Below, one piece after another: positions 9,900 to 18,689 of a stretch of 58,565 nucleotides of DNA (its first letter is position 1; each line of letters begins with the position of its first letter). Under the pieces are notes generated by a model that made no database searches, was not told the origin of the DNA, and was given only the letters and a program-made list of their open reading frames with translations. The stretch covers positions 1-58,565 of the forward strand of contig NZ_AMZB01000086.1 of assembly GCF_000313755.1 (NCBI RefSeq), written 5' to 3'. This stretch comes from Pseudomonas nitroreducens TX1 (GTDB taxonomy: Bacteria; Pseudomonadota; Gammaproteobacteria; Pseudomonadales; Pseudomonadaceae). A program made the translations under genes and the position numbers.

Positions 9900-10574
9900 T
9901 CAGGCCTGGGAAGTGGTTTGTCCTTCCGAGTATGGCAGAGCGATATGACGGGATGTGACGGACGCGGCGATACCGAACTGGCCAAGCCAGTAGGTCAGCA
10001 TGATGGCGTAGGAGGAGCCATCGAAGGCGGCGACGAAGCGGCTGATGCCGATCATCGCGTCGGAGCTGACGAACAGCAGCGCGCCGAGAGCGGCGCACGC
10101 GCGGCTTGCGTTGGCGATGCCGGGTACGCCGAGGCGGGCGATGGCGCGCCAGAGCATGGTGCTGATAGTCAGGCTGTACAACGCAATCGGCAGCAACAGC
10201 GGTCCCAGGCCGCGGCTATAGAGCAGCGCGAACAGGCCGCCGCCCAAGCTGCCGGCGACCAGCAGGCCGAGCGGGGCGAAGCGGCGGGTATCGCCCAGGT
10301 AGGCGCCCAGGTAGGCCAGGTGCGCCAGCAGGAACGCGGCGAGGCCGGGCACGAAGGCGTTGATCGGCCATTCCAGTAGGATGTCGCCGAGCATCGACAG
10401 CACCAGGCCGGCGGCAACCCAGCGGCGATAGCCGCCGGCGGGGCTGCCGAGTATCCACAACAACATGGCCAGCACGGGCAGCGGCTTGCACAGCATGCGC
10501 AGGGCGTGCAGGTCGAAGGTGACGGCGAACAGGTAGGCGGCAGCGCCGATCAGTGCCAGGAGCGTGCAGCGCAT
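9900..10574 (-). CDS. YhhN family membrane protein (lysoplasmalogenase-like)
   Basis: The 224-residue product is almost entirely hydrophobic, with about eight predicted membrane segments and the YhhN-type pattern FDLHALRMLCKPLPVLAMLL near the N-terminus and SDAMIGISRF near the C-terminus. The family includes the eukaryotic lysoplasmalogenase TMEM86B; the bacterial substrate is not settled. ATG 10574 begins directly in a membrane segment. It is nearly contiguous with the downstream solute-binding protein gene, so the two are probably co-transcribed. Confidence 0.85.
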   Translation of the reverse strand: MRCTLLALIGAAAYLFAVTFDLHALRMLCKPLPVLAMLLWILGSPAGGYRRWVAAGLVLSMLGDILLEWPINAFVPGLAAFLLAHLAYLGAYLGDTRRFAPLGLLVAGSLGGGLFALLYSRGLGPLLLPIALYSLTISTMLWRAIARLGVPGIANASRACAALGALLFVSSDAMIGISRFVAAFDGSSYAIMLTYWLGQFGIAASVTSRHIALPYSEGQTTSQA

Positions 10575-10696
10575 GGGGTTCCCTCCCGAGGAAATGAACG
10601 TCCACTGTGCCGCAGCGCGACGCCAGGCCTACAGGCCGAAGGCGTCAGCGCGAGCGGCTTATGGCGCCTTCGTTGTCTGCGCTTATTCGACGGTGC

Positions 10697-11092
10697 CTAC
10701 TTGACGAGGATGGGGCAGACGAAGGTCTGCGCCGGTGCTACTTCCGCTTCCCAGGGGCGGCGGTAGGCCAGTTCAAGCGTGTCCTCGCCGGCGGCGGTAA
10801 CGCGGAAGCGCCAGGTGGATTCGCCGGCGCTGCCGACCAGGCCTGCGTCTTCCGGGTTGCTGTAGACCTCCGGGCCGAGGGCGCGCAGCAGGCCGTTGGC
10901 GGCGTTGCGCAGTTCCCAGCGGAAACCGGTGGTGGGGTTGCTCGGCAGGATCAGCACGAGTTCCTGGCCGGTGTGCAGTTTCAGCGGCTTGCAATCGCTG
11001 GCGTCTTCCAGGGTGACCACGGGTTTGCTCTGTCCGGCGCAGCCGGCGAGCAGGGCCAGGGTGAGGGGCAACAACGGGTGGTACGACGGCAT
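10697..11092 (-). CDS. icp: Chagasin-type cysteine protease inhibitor lipoprotein (I42)
   Basis: The 131-residue product starts MPSYHPLLPLTLALLAGCAG, a lipoprotein signal peptide with lipobox LAGC. The mature part has the three inhibitory loops of the I42 family: LPSNPTTGFRW (NPTTGF loop), GSAGESTWRF and YRRPWE. Such proteins block papain-like cysteine proteases, and here it would be lipid-anchored in the envelope. PAO1 has an I42 inhibitor (PA0778) just before PA0779, which matches this position. ATG 11092 was chosen for the signal peptide. Confidence 0.88.
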   Translation of the reverse strand: MPSYHPLLPLTLALLAGCAGQSKPVVTLEDASDCKPLKLHTGQELVLILPSNPTTGFRWELRNAANGLLRALGPEVYSNPEDAGLVGSAGESTWRFRVTAAGEDTLELAYRRPWEAEVAPAQTFVCPILVK

Positions 11093-11267
11093 GACGGCTC
11101 CTGAGTGGGGACAGGTTGGGGCGCAGGATACCGCAATCGTGGGAGAAGTAGAGGTTTCGCGGGGCGGAGGATATGTGGTGTCGGGTGGCGCCAGCCTGTA
11201 GGCGCGCCCCGTGGGCGCGATCGCGGCATGGCCCGCTCCTACAAGTTGCCCTCGCAATGTAGGCTGT

Positions 11268-11334
11268 CGTAGGAGCAGACTTTGTCCGCGATCAGCGCTG
11301 TGCCGTACGGTTCGCGAGCAAGCTCGCTCCTACA
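11268..11334. repeat. REP pair downstream of asrA
   Basis: Two REP-like units, GTAGGAGCAGACTTTGTCCG at about 11270 and TTCGCGAGCAAGCTCGCTCC at about 11311, lie in the gap between the 3' end of asrA and the start of icp. Each contains a short palindrome. Such elements commonly stabilise mRNA 3' ends or bind gyrase or IHF. Confidence 0.75.
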
Positions 11335-11359
11335 GGGAGCAGGAGCGAGCCGTTCGGTG

Positions 11360-13759
11360 TCAAACCGGGAACAGCACCCTCGCCACATCCCCGAAGCGCC
11401 GGGCGAAATGCACTGTCAGGCCTTCCTTCAGGTACTCCGGCAGCTCCTCGAAGTCGCCGCGGTTGGGCTCGGGCAGGATCAGCTCGAAGATCTTCTGCCG
11501 GCGCGCCGCGATGACCTTCTCGCGCACCCCGCCAATGGGCAGTACCTGGCCGGTGAGGGTCAGCTCGCCGGTCATGGCCACGCCCTTTTTCGGCGCCTGG
11601 TTGCGTGCCAGCGACAGCAGCGCGCTGGCCATGGTCACGCCGGCGCTGGGGCCGTCCTTGGGCGTGGCGCCCTCGGGTACGTGGAGGTGCACGAAGGCCT
11701 GGTCGAAGAAGGTCGACTCGCCGCCGTATTTCTTCAGGTTCGAGCTGATGTAGCTGTAGGCGATCTCCGCCGACTCCTTCATTACGTCGCCCAGTTGCCC
11801 GGTGAGCTTGAAGCCGCGGTTGAGCGTGTGGATGCGCGTCGCCTCGATGGGCAGGGTCGCACCGCCCATGCTGGTCCAGGCAAGGCCGGTGATCACGCCG
11901 ATCCCGGACAGTACCTGCTCGGTGCGGAACACCGGCATGCCCAGGTACTCCTCCAGGTCCTTGGCGCCGATCTTCACCACCGAGTCCGGGTCTTCCAGCA
12001 GCTTCATCACTGACTTGCGTACCAGCTTGCCGAGCACTTTTTCCAGCTGGCGCACGCCGGCCTCGCGGGCGTAGCCCTCGATCACCGCGCGCAGGGCGGC
12101 GTCGTTGATCGATACCCGATGTTTGGGCACGCCGGCTTTTTCCAACTGCTTGGGCCACAGGTGGCGCTTGGCGATGGCCAGCTTCTCCTCGGCGATGTAG
12201 CCGGACAGGCGAATGACTTCCATGCGGTCCAGCAGCGGGCCGGGGATGGAATCCAGGGTGTTGGCGGTGCAGACGAACAGCACCTTGGACAGGTCCAGGC
12301 GCAGGTCCAGGTAGTGGTCGAGGAATTCGACGTTCTGCTCCGGATCGAGGGTCTCCAGCAGCGCCGAGGCGGGGTCGCCCTGGTAGCTGCTGCCGAGCTT
12401 GTCGATCTCGTCGAGCATGATCACCGGGTTCATCACCTCCACTTCCTTCAGCGCCTGCACCAGCTTGCCGGGCAGGGCGCCGATGTAGGTGCGGCGATGG
12501 CCCTTGATCTCCGCCTCGTCACGCATGCCGCCGACGCTGAAGCGGTAGAACGGCCGCCCCAGGCTCTCGGCAATGGACTTGCCGATGCTGGTCTTGCCCA
12601 CGCCCGGCGGGCCGACCAAGAGCACGATGGAGCCGGCGATCTCGCCCTTGAAGGTGCCGACCGCAAGGAACTCGAGGATGCGGTCCTTCACGTCTTCCAG
12701 GCCGGAATGGTGCCGGTCCAGGACCTTGCGTGCGTGCCTGAGGTCGAGCTTGTCGACGCCCATCAGGCCCCACGGCACGGAGGTTGCCCAGTCCAGGTAG
12801 TTGCGCGTGACGGCGTATTCCGGCGAACCGGTCTCCAGGATCGACAGCTTGTTGAGTTCCTCGTCGATGCGCTTCTTCGCCTGCTCGGGCAGCGTCTTGC
12901 CTTCCAGGCGTGCGCGGAATTCGTCGGAATCCGCGCTCTTGTCATCCTTGGTGATGCCCAGCTCCTGCTGGATGATCTTCAGCTGTTCCTGCAGGAAGAA
13001 CTCGCGCTGGCGCTCGCCGATCTTGCGGTTGACCTCGGCGGACAGTTCCTTCTGCAGGCGCGCGACTTCCACTTCCTTGCGCAGCAGCGGCAGCACCTTT
13101 TCCATGCGCTTGAGCATCGGCACGGTGTCCAGCACGCCCTGCAGCTCGGCGCCCGGCGCGGTGGTCAGTGCGGCGGCGAAGTCGGTCAGCGGCGACGGGT
13201 CGTTGGGGTTGAAGCGGTTGAGGTAGTTCTTCAGCTCTTCGCTGTACAGCGGGTTGAGCGGCAGCAGTTCCTTGATCGCGTTGATCAGGGCCATGCCGTA
13301 GGCCTTCACCTCGTCGCTCGGGTCGCTGGGGGTGTGCGGGTATTCCACTTCCACCAGGAAGGGCGGGCGGTGGCGCTTGATCCAGCCGCGGATGCGTACG
13401 CGCGACAGGCCCTGGGCGACGAACTGCAGCTTGCCGCCCTCGCGGCTGGCGTGGTGCACGCGTACCAGGGTGCCGTGCTCGGGCAGGCTGTCCGGGTCGA
13501 AGTGGCGCGGGTCTTCCGGCGGGTTCTCCATGAAGAACAGCGCCAGGCTGTGGTGCTCGGTCTTGGCGACCAGTTCCAGCGTCTCGGCCCACGGCTCCTC
13601 GTTGACGATCACCGGCAGCACCTGCGCGGGGAAGAACGGGCGGTTGTGGATCGGAATGACGTACACCGTGGTCGGCAGGTTCTGCCCCGGCAACACCAGC
13701 CCGGTGTTGCTGACCTCTTCGGCGCTATGGATATCGTGAATCTCGTCGTGGTCGCTCAT
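11360..13759 (-). CDS. asrA: Lon-family ATP-dependent protease (AsrA type)
   Basis: The 799-residue cytoplasmic AAA+ protease has the Lon substrate-binding N domain, Walker A GPPGVGKTSIG (about residues 399-409), and the C-terminal peptidase domain with the catalytic serine in PKDGPSAG (Ser705) and lysine in GGVREK (Lys748). By position and neighbours it corresponds to PA0779, called asrA and linked to the aminoglycoside and heat stress response, rather than to the main lon gene beside clpX. A near-consensus sigma-32 promoter lies 32 nt upstream, supporting heat-shock control. Confidence 0.92.
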   Translation of the reverse strand: MSDHDEIHDIHSAEEVSNTGLVLPGQNLPTTVYVIPIHNRPFFPAQVLPVIVNEEPWAETLELVAKTEHHSLALFFMENPPEDPRHFDPDSLPEHGTLVRVHHASREGGKLQFVAQGLSRVRIRGWIKRHRPPFLVEVEYPHTPSDPSDEVKAYGMALINAIKELLPLNPLYSEELKNYLNRFNPNDPSPLTDFAAALTTAPGAELQGVLDTVPMLKRMEKVLPLLRKEVEVARLQKELSAEVNRKIGERQREFFLQEQLKIIQQELGITKDDKSADSDEFRARLEGKTLPEQAKKRIDEELNKLSILETGSPEYAVTRNYLDWATSVPWGLMGVDKLDLRHARKVLDRHHSGLEDVKDRILEFLAVGTFKGEIAGSIVLLVGPPGVGKTSIGKSIAESLGRPFYRFSVGGMRDEAEIKGHRRTYIGALPGKLVQALKEVEVMNPVIMLDEIDKLGSSYQGDPASALLETLDPEQNVEFLDHYLDLRLDLSKVLFVCTANTLDSIPGPLLDRMEVIRLSGYIAEEKLAIAKRHLWPKQLEKAGVPKHRVSINDAALRAVIEGYAREAGVRQLEKVLGKLVRKSVMKLLEDPDSVVKIGAKDLEEYLGMPVFRTEQVLSGIGVITGLAWTSMGGATLPIEATRIHTLNRGFKLTGQLGDVMKESAEIAYSYISSNLKKYGGESTFFDQAFVHLHVPEGATPKDGPSAGVTMASALLSLARNQAPKKGVAMTGELTLTGQVLPIGGVREKVIAARRQKIFELILPEPNRGDFEELPEYLKEGLTVHFARRFGDVARVLFPV

Positions 13760-13790
13760 GAGGCACCTGACTGATTGAACATGACAGTCT

Positions 13791-13818
13791 AGATGGGGAA
13801 ACCGGCTCGGGGTTTCAA
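13791..13818 (-). promoter_or_regulatory. Sigma-32 (RpoH) promoter of asrA
   Basis: On the minus strand TTGAAA (13818-13813) is followed after 14 nt by CCCCATCT (13798-13791), matching the heat-shock consensus TTGAAA-N11-16-CCCCATNT. The asrA ATG is about 32 nt downstream, leaving a short leader. Confidence 0.8.
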
Positions 13819-13887
13819 TCCCATTGTTCGAAGGATATGTCTGGGGATGTTTCGGTCGATTGTGTACGACAGGTGCTTAGGAACGGA

Positions 13888-14682
13888 TTAGCGACGCGGC
13901 CGCAGGAACTCGCTGGGCGGCCGGCCGAACTGGCGGCTGAACATGGCGCTGAAGGCGCTGGGCGTGCTGTAGCCCACTTCCAGCGCCACGCTCAGCACGC
14001 TCTCGCCCAGGGCCAGACGTTCCAGGGCGGCCAGCAGGCGTGCCTGTTGCCGCCATTGGCCGAAGGTCAGCCCGGTCTCGGCGCAGAACCAGCGTTGCAC
14101 CGTCTTGCTGTCGACGCTCAGCCGGGCGGCCCAGTCGGTGAGGCTGGCATGGTCGCCGGGCTGGGCCTGGATGGCCTGGCACAGCGCACGCAGGCGCGGA
14201 TGGGCGGGCAGGGGCAGGTGCAGCGGGAGCATCGGGTCTTCGCGCAGTTCATCGAGCATCAGGCCCAGCACGCGGCCGTCGCGGGAGTCCGGGGTGACCT
14301 CGCCGCTGATCGAAAGCGCCGCCAGGATCAGTTCCCGCAGCAGCGGAGAAACCGCCAGTACGCAGCAGTCTGCAGGCAGGTGCGGGGCGCTGCCCGGCTC
14401 CACATAAAGGGTGCGCACCTGCACGTCGCCGACCATGCGCGTCCAGTGTTCGACGCCGCCGGGTATCCACAGCCCCCGGTTGTCCGGTACCACCCACTGG
14501 CCGCTGGCGCTGCCGACCACCAGCACGCCGCGCACGGCGTAGAGCAACTGCGCACGGTGATGGCTGTGGGCGGGCACCTGATGGCCATCGGGGAAGTCCA
14601 GGGCGACGGCCGCCACCGGGCTGGCGGCCCGTTCGTCACCGTGGTTCTCCAGCGGTTGGGGTGGAATGTCCTTTTTGCGCAT
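13888..14682 (-). CDS. AraC family regulator with N-terminal cupin
   Basis: The 264-residue product has a cupin sensor domain (HSHHRAQLLYAVRGVL, about residues 39-54) and a C-terminal double helix-turn-helix (LTDWAARLSVDSKTVQRWF and LSVALEVGYSTPSAFSAMFS). It is divergent from the DUF815 ATPase gene with 83 bp between the two starts. In PAO1 the proline regulator pruR (PA0780) occupies the slot next to asrA, so this is the positional candidate. The domain layout resembles RipA/NimR-type cupin regulators instead, so I leave the name open. Confidence 0.85.
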   Translation of the reverse strand: MRKKDIPPQPLENHGDERAASPVAAVALDFPDGHQVPAHSHHRAQLLYAVRGVLVVGSASGQWVVPDNRGLWIPGGVEHWTRMVGDVQVRTLYVEPGSAPHLPADCCVLAVSPLLRELILAALSISGEVTPDSRDGRVLGLMLDELREDPMLPLHLPLPAHPRLRALCQAIQAQPGDHASLTDWAARLSVDSKTVQRWFCAETGLTFGQWRQQARLLAALERLALGESVLSVALEVGYSTPSAFSAMFSRQFGRPPSEFLRPRR

Positions 14683-14765
14683 CTGGATGCCTGTTTGTCG
14701 TTAGACGACCACTTTCCTCTATCGTTAGGCTGCTTACCAGTCCCCTCTGCCTCGATGATCCCGCC

Positions 14766-15629
14766 ATGAACGACATGTCCCTGATCGCCGAACAACTGGC
14801 CCGAATCGCCCAGTTGCTTGAACAATCCCTGCCTACGCGCGCCGAGGTGGCGCTGGAAGACAGCGCCATCGCTCACCTCTGGGAGTACCGCCAGGGCCAG
14901 CCGCGCCTGACACCGGTGGTCGAACCGGCACTGATCGCCTTCGACGACCTGCGCAATGTCGACCGGCAGAAGTCGCTGATCGAGCAGAACACCCGTCAGT
15001 TCGTGTCGGGCCGCCCGGCCAACAACGTGCTGCTGACCGGCGCGCGCGGCACCGGCAAGAGTTCGCTGGTGAAGGCCTGCCTGCACGCCTTCCACGCCGA
15101 GGGATTGCGCCTGATCGAGGTGGACAAGGAGCACCTGGCCGACCTGCCGCAGATCATCGACCTGCTGCGCCATCGCCAGGAGCGCTTCATCCTGTTCTGC
15201 GACGACCTGTCGTTCGAGGATGGCGAGACCGGCTACAAGGGCCTGAAGACCGTGCTCGATGGCTCGGTGGCCGGGCAGTCCGGCAACGTGCTGATCTACG
15301 CCACGTCGAACCGCCGCCACCTGCTGGCCGAGCGCGCCGAGGACAACCTGTCCTTCCAACGCGGCGAGAGCGGCGAACTGCACCCCGGCGAGGCGGTGGA
15401 GGAGAAGATCTCGCTCTCCGAGCGCTTCGGCCTGTGGATATCCTTCTATGCCTTCAGCCAGGAGCAGTACCTGGAGGCGGTCGCCCGCTGGCTGGAATAC
15501 CACGGCCTGGGCGGCGTGCAGCCGGAGGAGTGGGAGCAGGCGGCGATCCGCTGGGCGACCCATCGCGGGTCGCGGTCCGGCCGAATCGCCGCACAGTTCG
15601 CCCGGGATTTCGCCGGGCGTCGGCCGTAG
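14766..15629 (+). CDS. DUF815 AAA-type ATP-binding protein
   Basis: The 287-residue product has Walker A GARGTGKSSL (about residues 93-102), Walker B-like RFILFCDDLSFE (about 140-151) and the DUF815 hallmark KGLKTVLDGSVAG. The family is a set of single-domain P-loop ATPases of unknown cellular role. ATG 14766 (MNDMSLIAEQ) is preferred over a longer in-frame start because it fits the family N-terminus. It faces away from the AraC gene and ends 3 nt before the stop of the convergent TonB receptor. Confidence 0.88.
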   Translation: MNDMSLIAEQLARIAQLLEQSLPTRAEVALEDSAIAHLWEYRQGQPRLTPVVEPALIAFDDLRNVDRQKSLIEQNTRQFVSGRPANNVLLTGARGTGKSSLVKACLHAFHAEGLRLIEVDKEHLADLPQIIDLLRHRQERFILFCDDLSFEDGETGYKGLKTVLDGSVAGQSGNVLIYATSNRRHLLAERAEDNLSFQRGESGELHPGEAVEEKISLSERFGLWISFYAFSQEQYLEAVARWLEYHGLGGVQPEEWEQAAIRWATHRGSRSGRIAAQFARDFAGRRP

Positions 15630-15632
15630 CCT

Positions 15633-17681
15633 TTAGAACGCCACTTTTACCCCCGCCTGGATGCCACGCCCGCCAGCCGGCACGCTATCGCGCAGGATCG
15701 AGCTGGCGTAGCGCACGGTCTGGTCGGTCAGGTTCTCGCCCTTGACGAAGGCCAACCAGCGGCTGTCGCCCAGGTCGAAGCGGTAGCCGAGGCTGGCCCC
15801 GAGGGTGGTATAGCCGTCGGTGCGCAGTTCGTTCTCCGGCACGCGATTCTGGTCGGCGGCGTATTCCACCTCGACCCGAGCCTGCCACTGCTGCAGCTCC
15901 CACAGCAGTGCGCTGTTCAGGCGTAGCGGGGCGATGCGCGGCAGCGCTTCGCCGGTGTCCTTGTTCTTGGCGCGGGTGTAGTCGCCGGACAGCTCCAGGT
16001 CGAAGCGGCCGTAGGGGCTGTCCAGAAGGTGGATGCGGTCCTGTGCCTCGACGCCGTAGAAGTCCGCCTTCACGCCGCTGTAGAGGTACTCGGGCAGCGC
16101 CTCGTCGTCGCCTGCGTCCACCACCGCGCCTTCCTCGTCGCGATAACGCCCGCTGGCCAGCAGGCCGATGTAGTTGGAGAAGCGGCTGTAGAACACGCCG
16201 ACGCTGCCCTTGTGGCGGCCGTTGTCGAAGCGCAGGGCGAGGTCGGTGGAGACAGCTTTTTCCTTGCTTGCGTCGGCATCGCCCACTTCATAGGTGCCGG
16301 TAGCGGCGTGGGCGCCGTTGGCGTACAGCTCGTAGAAGGTTGGCGCGCGCTCGGTGTAGGCCAGGGTCCCGGCCAGCGACCAGATCGGCGTCAACTTGTA
16401 GACCGCGCCGGTGGACAGGCTGCCGGCGGTGAAGCTGCGCGCGTCGTCGTTCTCGGCGAAGCGCTCGTTGTCCTTGGCGTTGGGCTCGATGCGCGTGTGC
16501 TCGACGCGGCCGCCCAGGTTCAGCGCCAGGCGTTCGGTGGCCTGCCAGTTCTCCAGGAAGAACAGCGCGGCGCTGTCGGTCTCGGTGTGCGGTACGAAGG
16601 CTTCCTCGCCCAGCGCGGAGAAGCGGCTGTTGGCGACCTGCGCGCCAACCACGCCGTCCAGTGGTCCGATGGGTTTGTGCCGGGCCTCGATGCGTGCCTC
16701 GTAGCCGTCGTTCTTGAAGGTGGTCCCGGTCTCGCCGTCCTCGATTTCCTTGTGCTGGTACTCGGTGTAGGCGGCGTCCAGCTTCACCGAGCTGAAGGGG
16801 CCGTCGAGGTCGCGGATTTCCGAGGCGAAGGCGTAGCGGTCCTGCTGCATCTTCAGCCGCACATCGTCTTCGGCGGGCGAGCCGTAGTTGCTGTCGTAGC
16901 CGCTGTAGGAGAGGCCGGCATAGCCGTGGTCCCAGTGGTAGCTGCCGCCGATGGCGCCGCTGTCCTGGCGGCCGTCACTGTTGCTCACGCGGTGCCTGGA
17001 GTCGTCGCCATCGGTCTGGCGCTGGCGTGCCGAGTGGGCGTAGCCGGGGATGCGCAGGTCGTTGAACTCGCGAGAGCCAGCGTCCAGGTGCAGGGCAAAG
17101 GTGCCGTCACCGGCCTCCAGCGCGCCGGCGGCGCTGCGGGTGGTGTCCGAGCCGCCGTAGCGCAGCTCGCCCTGGCCGTGGATGCCGTCCACCGGTTCGC
17201 TGGGGATGCGGTTGTCGAAGCTGTTGACCACGCCTCCGATGGCGTTGCCGCCGTAGAGCAGGGCGGCCGGGCCGCGCACGACTTCGATGCGTTCGACCAC
17301 ATTGGGGTCTTCCGGCACGGCGTGGTCGTAGGACAGCGACGAGGCGTCCAGCGCGCCCACGCCATTGCGCAGGATGCGAATGCGGTCGCCGTCCATGCCG
17401 CGGATCACCGGGCGGCTGGCGCCGGGACCGAACCAGGTGGAGGAAACGCCGGGCGTGCCGTTGAGGGTTTCACCCAGGCTGCCTTTCTGCCGCAGGGTCA
17501 GCTGGTCGCCCTGCAGGACGCTGCTCGGTGCGGCAGGGGAGGCGTCACCCAGCGGGTTGGCGGTAATCACCTGGGGTTCCAGCTCGGTGGGCGCGGCCTC
17601 GGCCAGCGAGGGTGCGCCGGCGCACAGGGCCAGGCCCAGCGGTGCTAGACGCCAGCGTGGGCGGGAGAGGGATGGGGGCAT
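15633..17681 (-). CDS. TonB-dependent outer-membrane receptor, ZnuD-like
   Basis: The 682-residue product has a signal peptide ending near ...GAPSLAEA, a plug domain with SSTWFGPGASRPVIRGMDGD and VERIEVVRGPAALLYG, and a beta barrel ending in KVAF with terminal phenylalanine. Several loops carry histidines (for example SYHWDHGY), as expected for a zinc receptor. A Zur box is about 100 bp upstream, and the position fits PA0781, a zinc-repressed receptor in P. aeruginosa. The likely function is import of zinc or a zinc complex across the outer membrane. Confidence 0.88.
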   Translation of the reverse strand: MPPSLSRPRWRLAPLGLALCAGAPSLAEAAPTELEPQVITANPLGDASPAAPSSVLQGDQLTLRQKGSLGETLNGTPGVSSTWFGPGASRPVIRGMDGDRIRILRNGVGALDASSLSYDHAVPEDPNVVERIEVVRGPAALLYGGNAIGGVVNSFDNRIPSEPVDGIHGQGELRYGGSDTTRSAAGALEAGDGTFALHLDAGSREFNDLRIPGYAHSARQRQTDGDDSRHRVSNSDGRQDSGAIGGSYHWDHGYAGLSYSGYDSNYGSPAEDDVRLKMQQDRYAFASEIRDLDGPFSSVKLDAAYTEYQHKEIEDGETGTTFKNDGYEARIEARHKPIGPLDGVVGAQVANSRFSALGEEAFVPHTETDSAALFFLENWQATERLALNLGGRVEHTRIEPNAKDNERFAENDDARSFTAGSLSTGAVYKLTPIWSLAGTLAYTERAPTFYELYANGAHAATGTYEVGDADASKEKAVSTDLALRFDNGRHKGSVGVFYSRFSNYIGLLASGRYRDEEGAVVDAGDDEALPEYLYSGVKADFYGVEAQDRIHLLDSPYGRFDLELSGDYTRAKNKDTGEALPRIAPLRLNSALLWELQQWQARVEVEYAADQNRVPENELRTDGYTTLGASLGYRFDLGDSRWLAFVKGENLTDQTVRYASSILRDSVPAGGRGIQAGVKVAF

Positions 17682-17778
17682 GACGAGCTCCTGGTTTTTC
17701 TTCTGGAAAAGCGAACCCCTCCCTCGTGATCGGGGATGCGCCAGGCGGCGGGGAAGGGGGATAGGAAGATGTATTATT

Positions 17779-17793
17779 TGTTATAACATAACA
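17779..17793. promoter_or_regulatory. Zur box
   Basis: TGTTATAACATAACA is an inverted repeat (TGTTAT, 3 nt, ATAACA) that closely matches the gammaproteobacterial Zur consensus with GTTAT-N3-ATAAC at its core. It lies about 100 bp before the TonB receptor start and in the region shared with the divergent AraC gene, in an unusually AT-rich stretch. Confidence 0.8.
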
Positions 17794-17924
17794 TATCTAT
17801 TGGTTAGCAAGATTTTCTTGCTTAGATGATTTTGTGTGAGCTCAAGCGGAGTTGCGCCAGGTTGCACCTTCCGGCTGGGCAGGCTGACGGAAATTTCGTA
17901 ACATGCTCAAAATTTGATCAGCCA

Positions 17925-18689
17925 ATGCCCATGTTCGATACCCGCCTCGTCAGGCTGTCCGACCAGACCGACCAGCATGCCCATGATCATCACCAGTTGG
18001 TGATGTCCGTCAGCGGCCGCGCGGAATTCGAGATCGACGGCGCGGGCGGTGAGGTCTGCCGCATGCGCGCGTGCCTGGTGCCGGGGAATGTCGGGCACGA
18101 GTTCGCCGGGTTGGGCGACAACCGCATGCTGATCGTCGATCTCGACGAAGCCGGCACTGGCGAGCAGGATCGCGAACTGCTGGCGCGGCTGTTCGAGGCG
18201 CCGCGTTTCCCGACCCTGGATGCGGACTTCCAGAATCTGCTCAGCTACGCCGGCGCCGAGACCGCCCGCTACGGCGATGACCCGCTACTGGCCCGCGCCC
18301 TGGGCGGGGTGCTGTTGCGGGCACTGCACCTGCGGCTGTTTGGCGAGGATCGCGCGCCGCGCAACGGGCCGCTGGATCTGGAGCGGCTGGACGGCTATAT
18401 CGCCGCTCACCTGTCGCGGCGCATTACCGTGGCCGAACTGGCGCAGGTCGCCTGCCTGAGCCCCAGCCACTTCCATGCGCAGTTCAAGGACCGCGTTGGC
18501 CTCACGCCACACCAGTACCTGCTGCGCCAGCGTCTCGACCGCGCCGCGCGCCTGCTCCGGGAATCCGACCTGCCGCTGGTCGGCGTAGCCGGGGAGTGCG
18601 GTTTTTCCAGCCAGAGCGCGTTGACCACGGCGATGCGCCGCTACCTGGGGCTGACGCCGGGCAACCTGCGCCGCTGCTGCGTTCGTTAG
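17925..18689 (+). CDS. AraC family regulator upstream of putP (PruR candidate)
   Basis: The 254-residue product has an N-terminal cupin-like domain (HAHDHHQLVMSVSGRAEFEI, about residues 18-37) and a C-terminal AraC DNA-binding domain (ITVAELAQVACLSPSHFHAQ and LVGVAGECGFSSQSALTTAM). The frame opens earlier, but ATG 17925 (MPMFDTRLVR) starts the recognisable domain. It is divergent from the zinc receptor and points toward putP 780 bp away. It could be PruR, the proline-responsive activator, or a local zinc-locus regulator. Confidence 0.85.
   Translation: MPMFDTRLVRLSDQTDQHAHDHHQLVMSVSGRAEFEIDGAGGEVCRMRACLVPGNVGHEFAGLGDNRMLIVDLDEAGTGEQDRELLARLFEAPRFPTLDADFQNLLSYAGAETARYGDDPLLARALGGVLLRALHLRLFGEDRAPRNGPLDLERLDGYIAAHLSRRITVAELAQVACLSPSHFHAQFKDRVGLTPHQYLLRQRLDRAARLLRESDLPLVGVAGECGFSSQSALTTAMRRYLGLTPGNLRRCCVR

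Noticed and set aside
12119..13774. A 551-residue plus-strand frame opposite asrA
   Set aside because: Shadow of the Lon-family gene; no recognisable domain or ribosome site.
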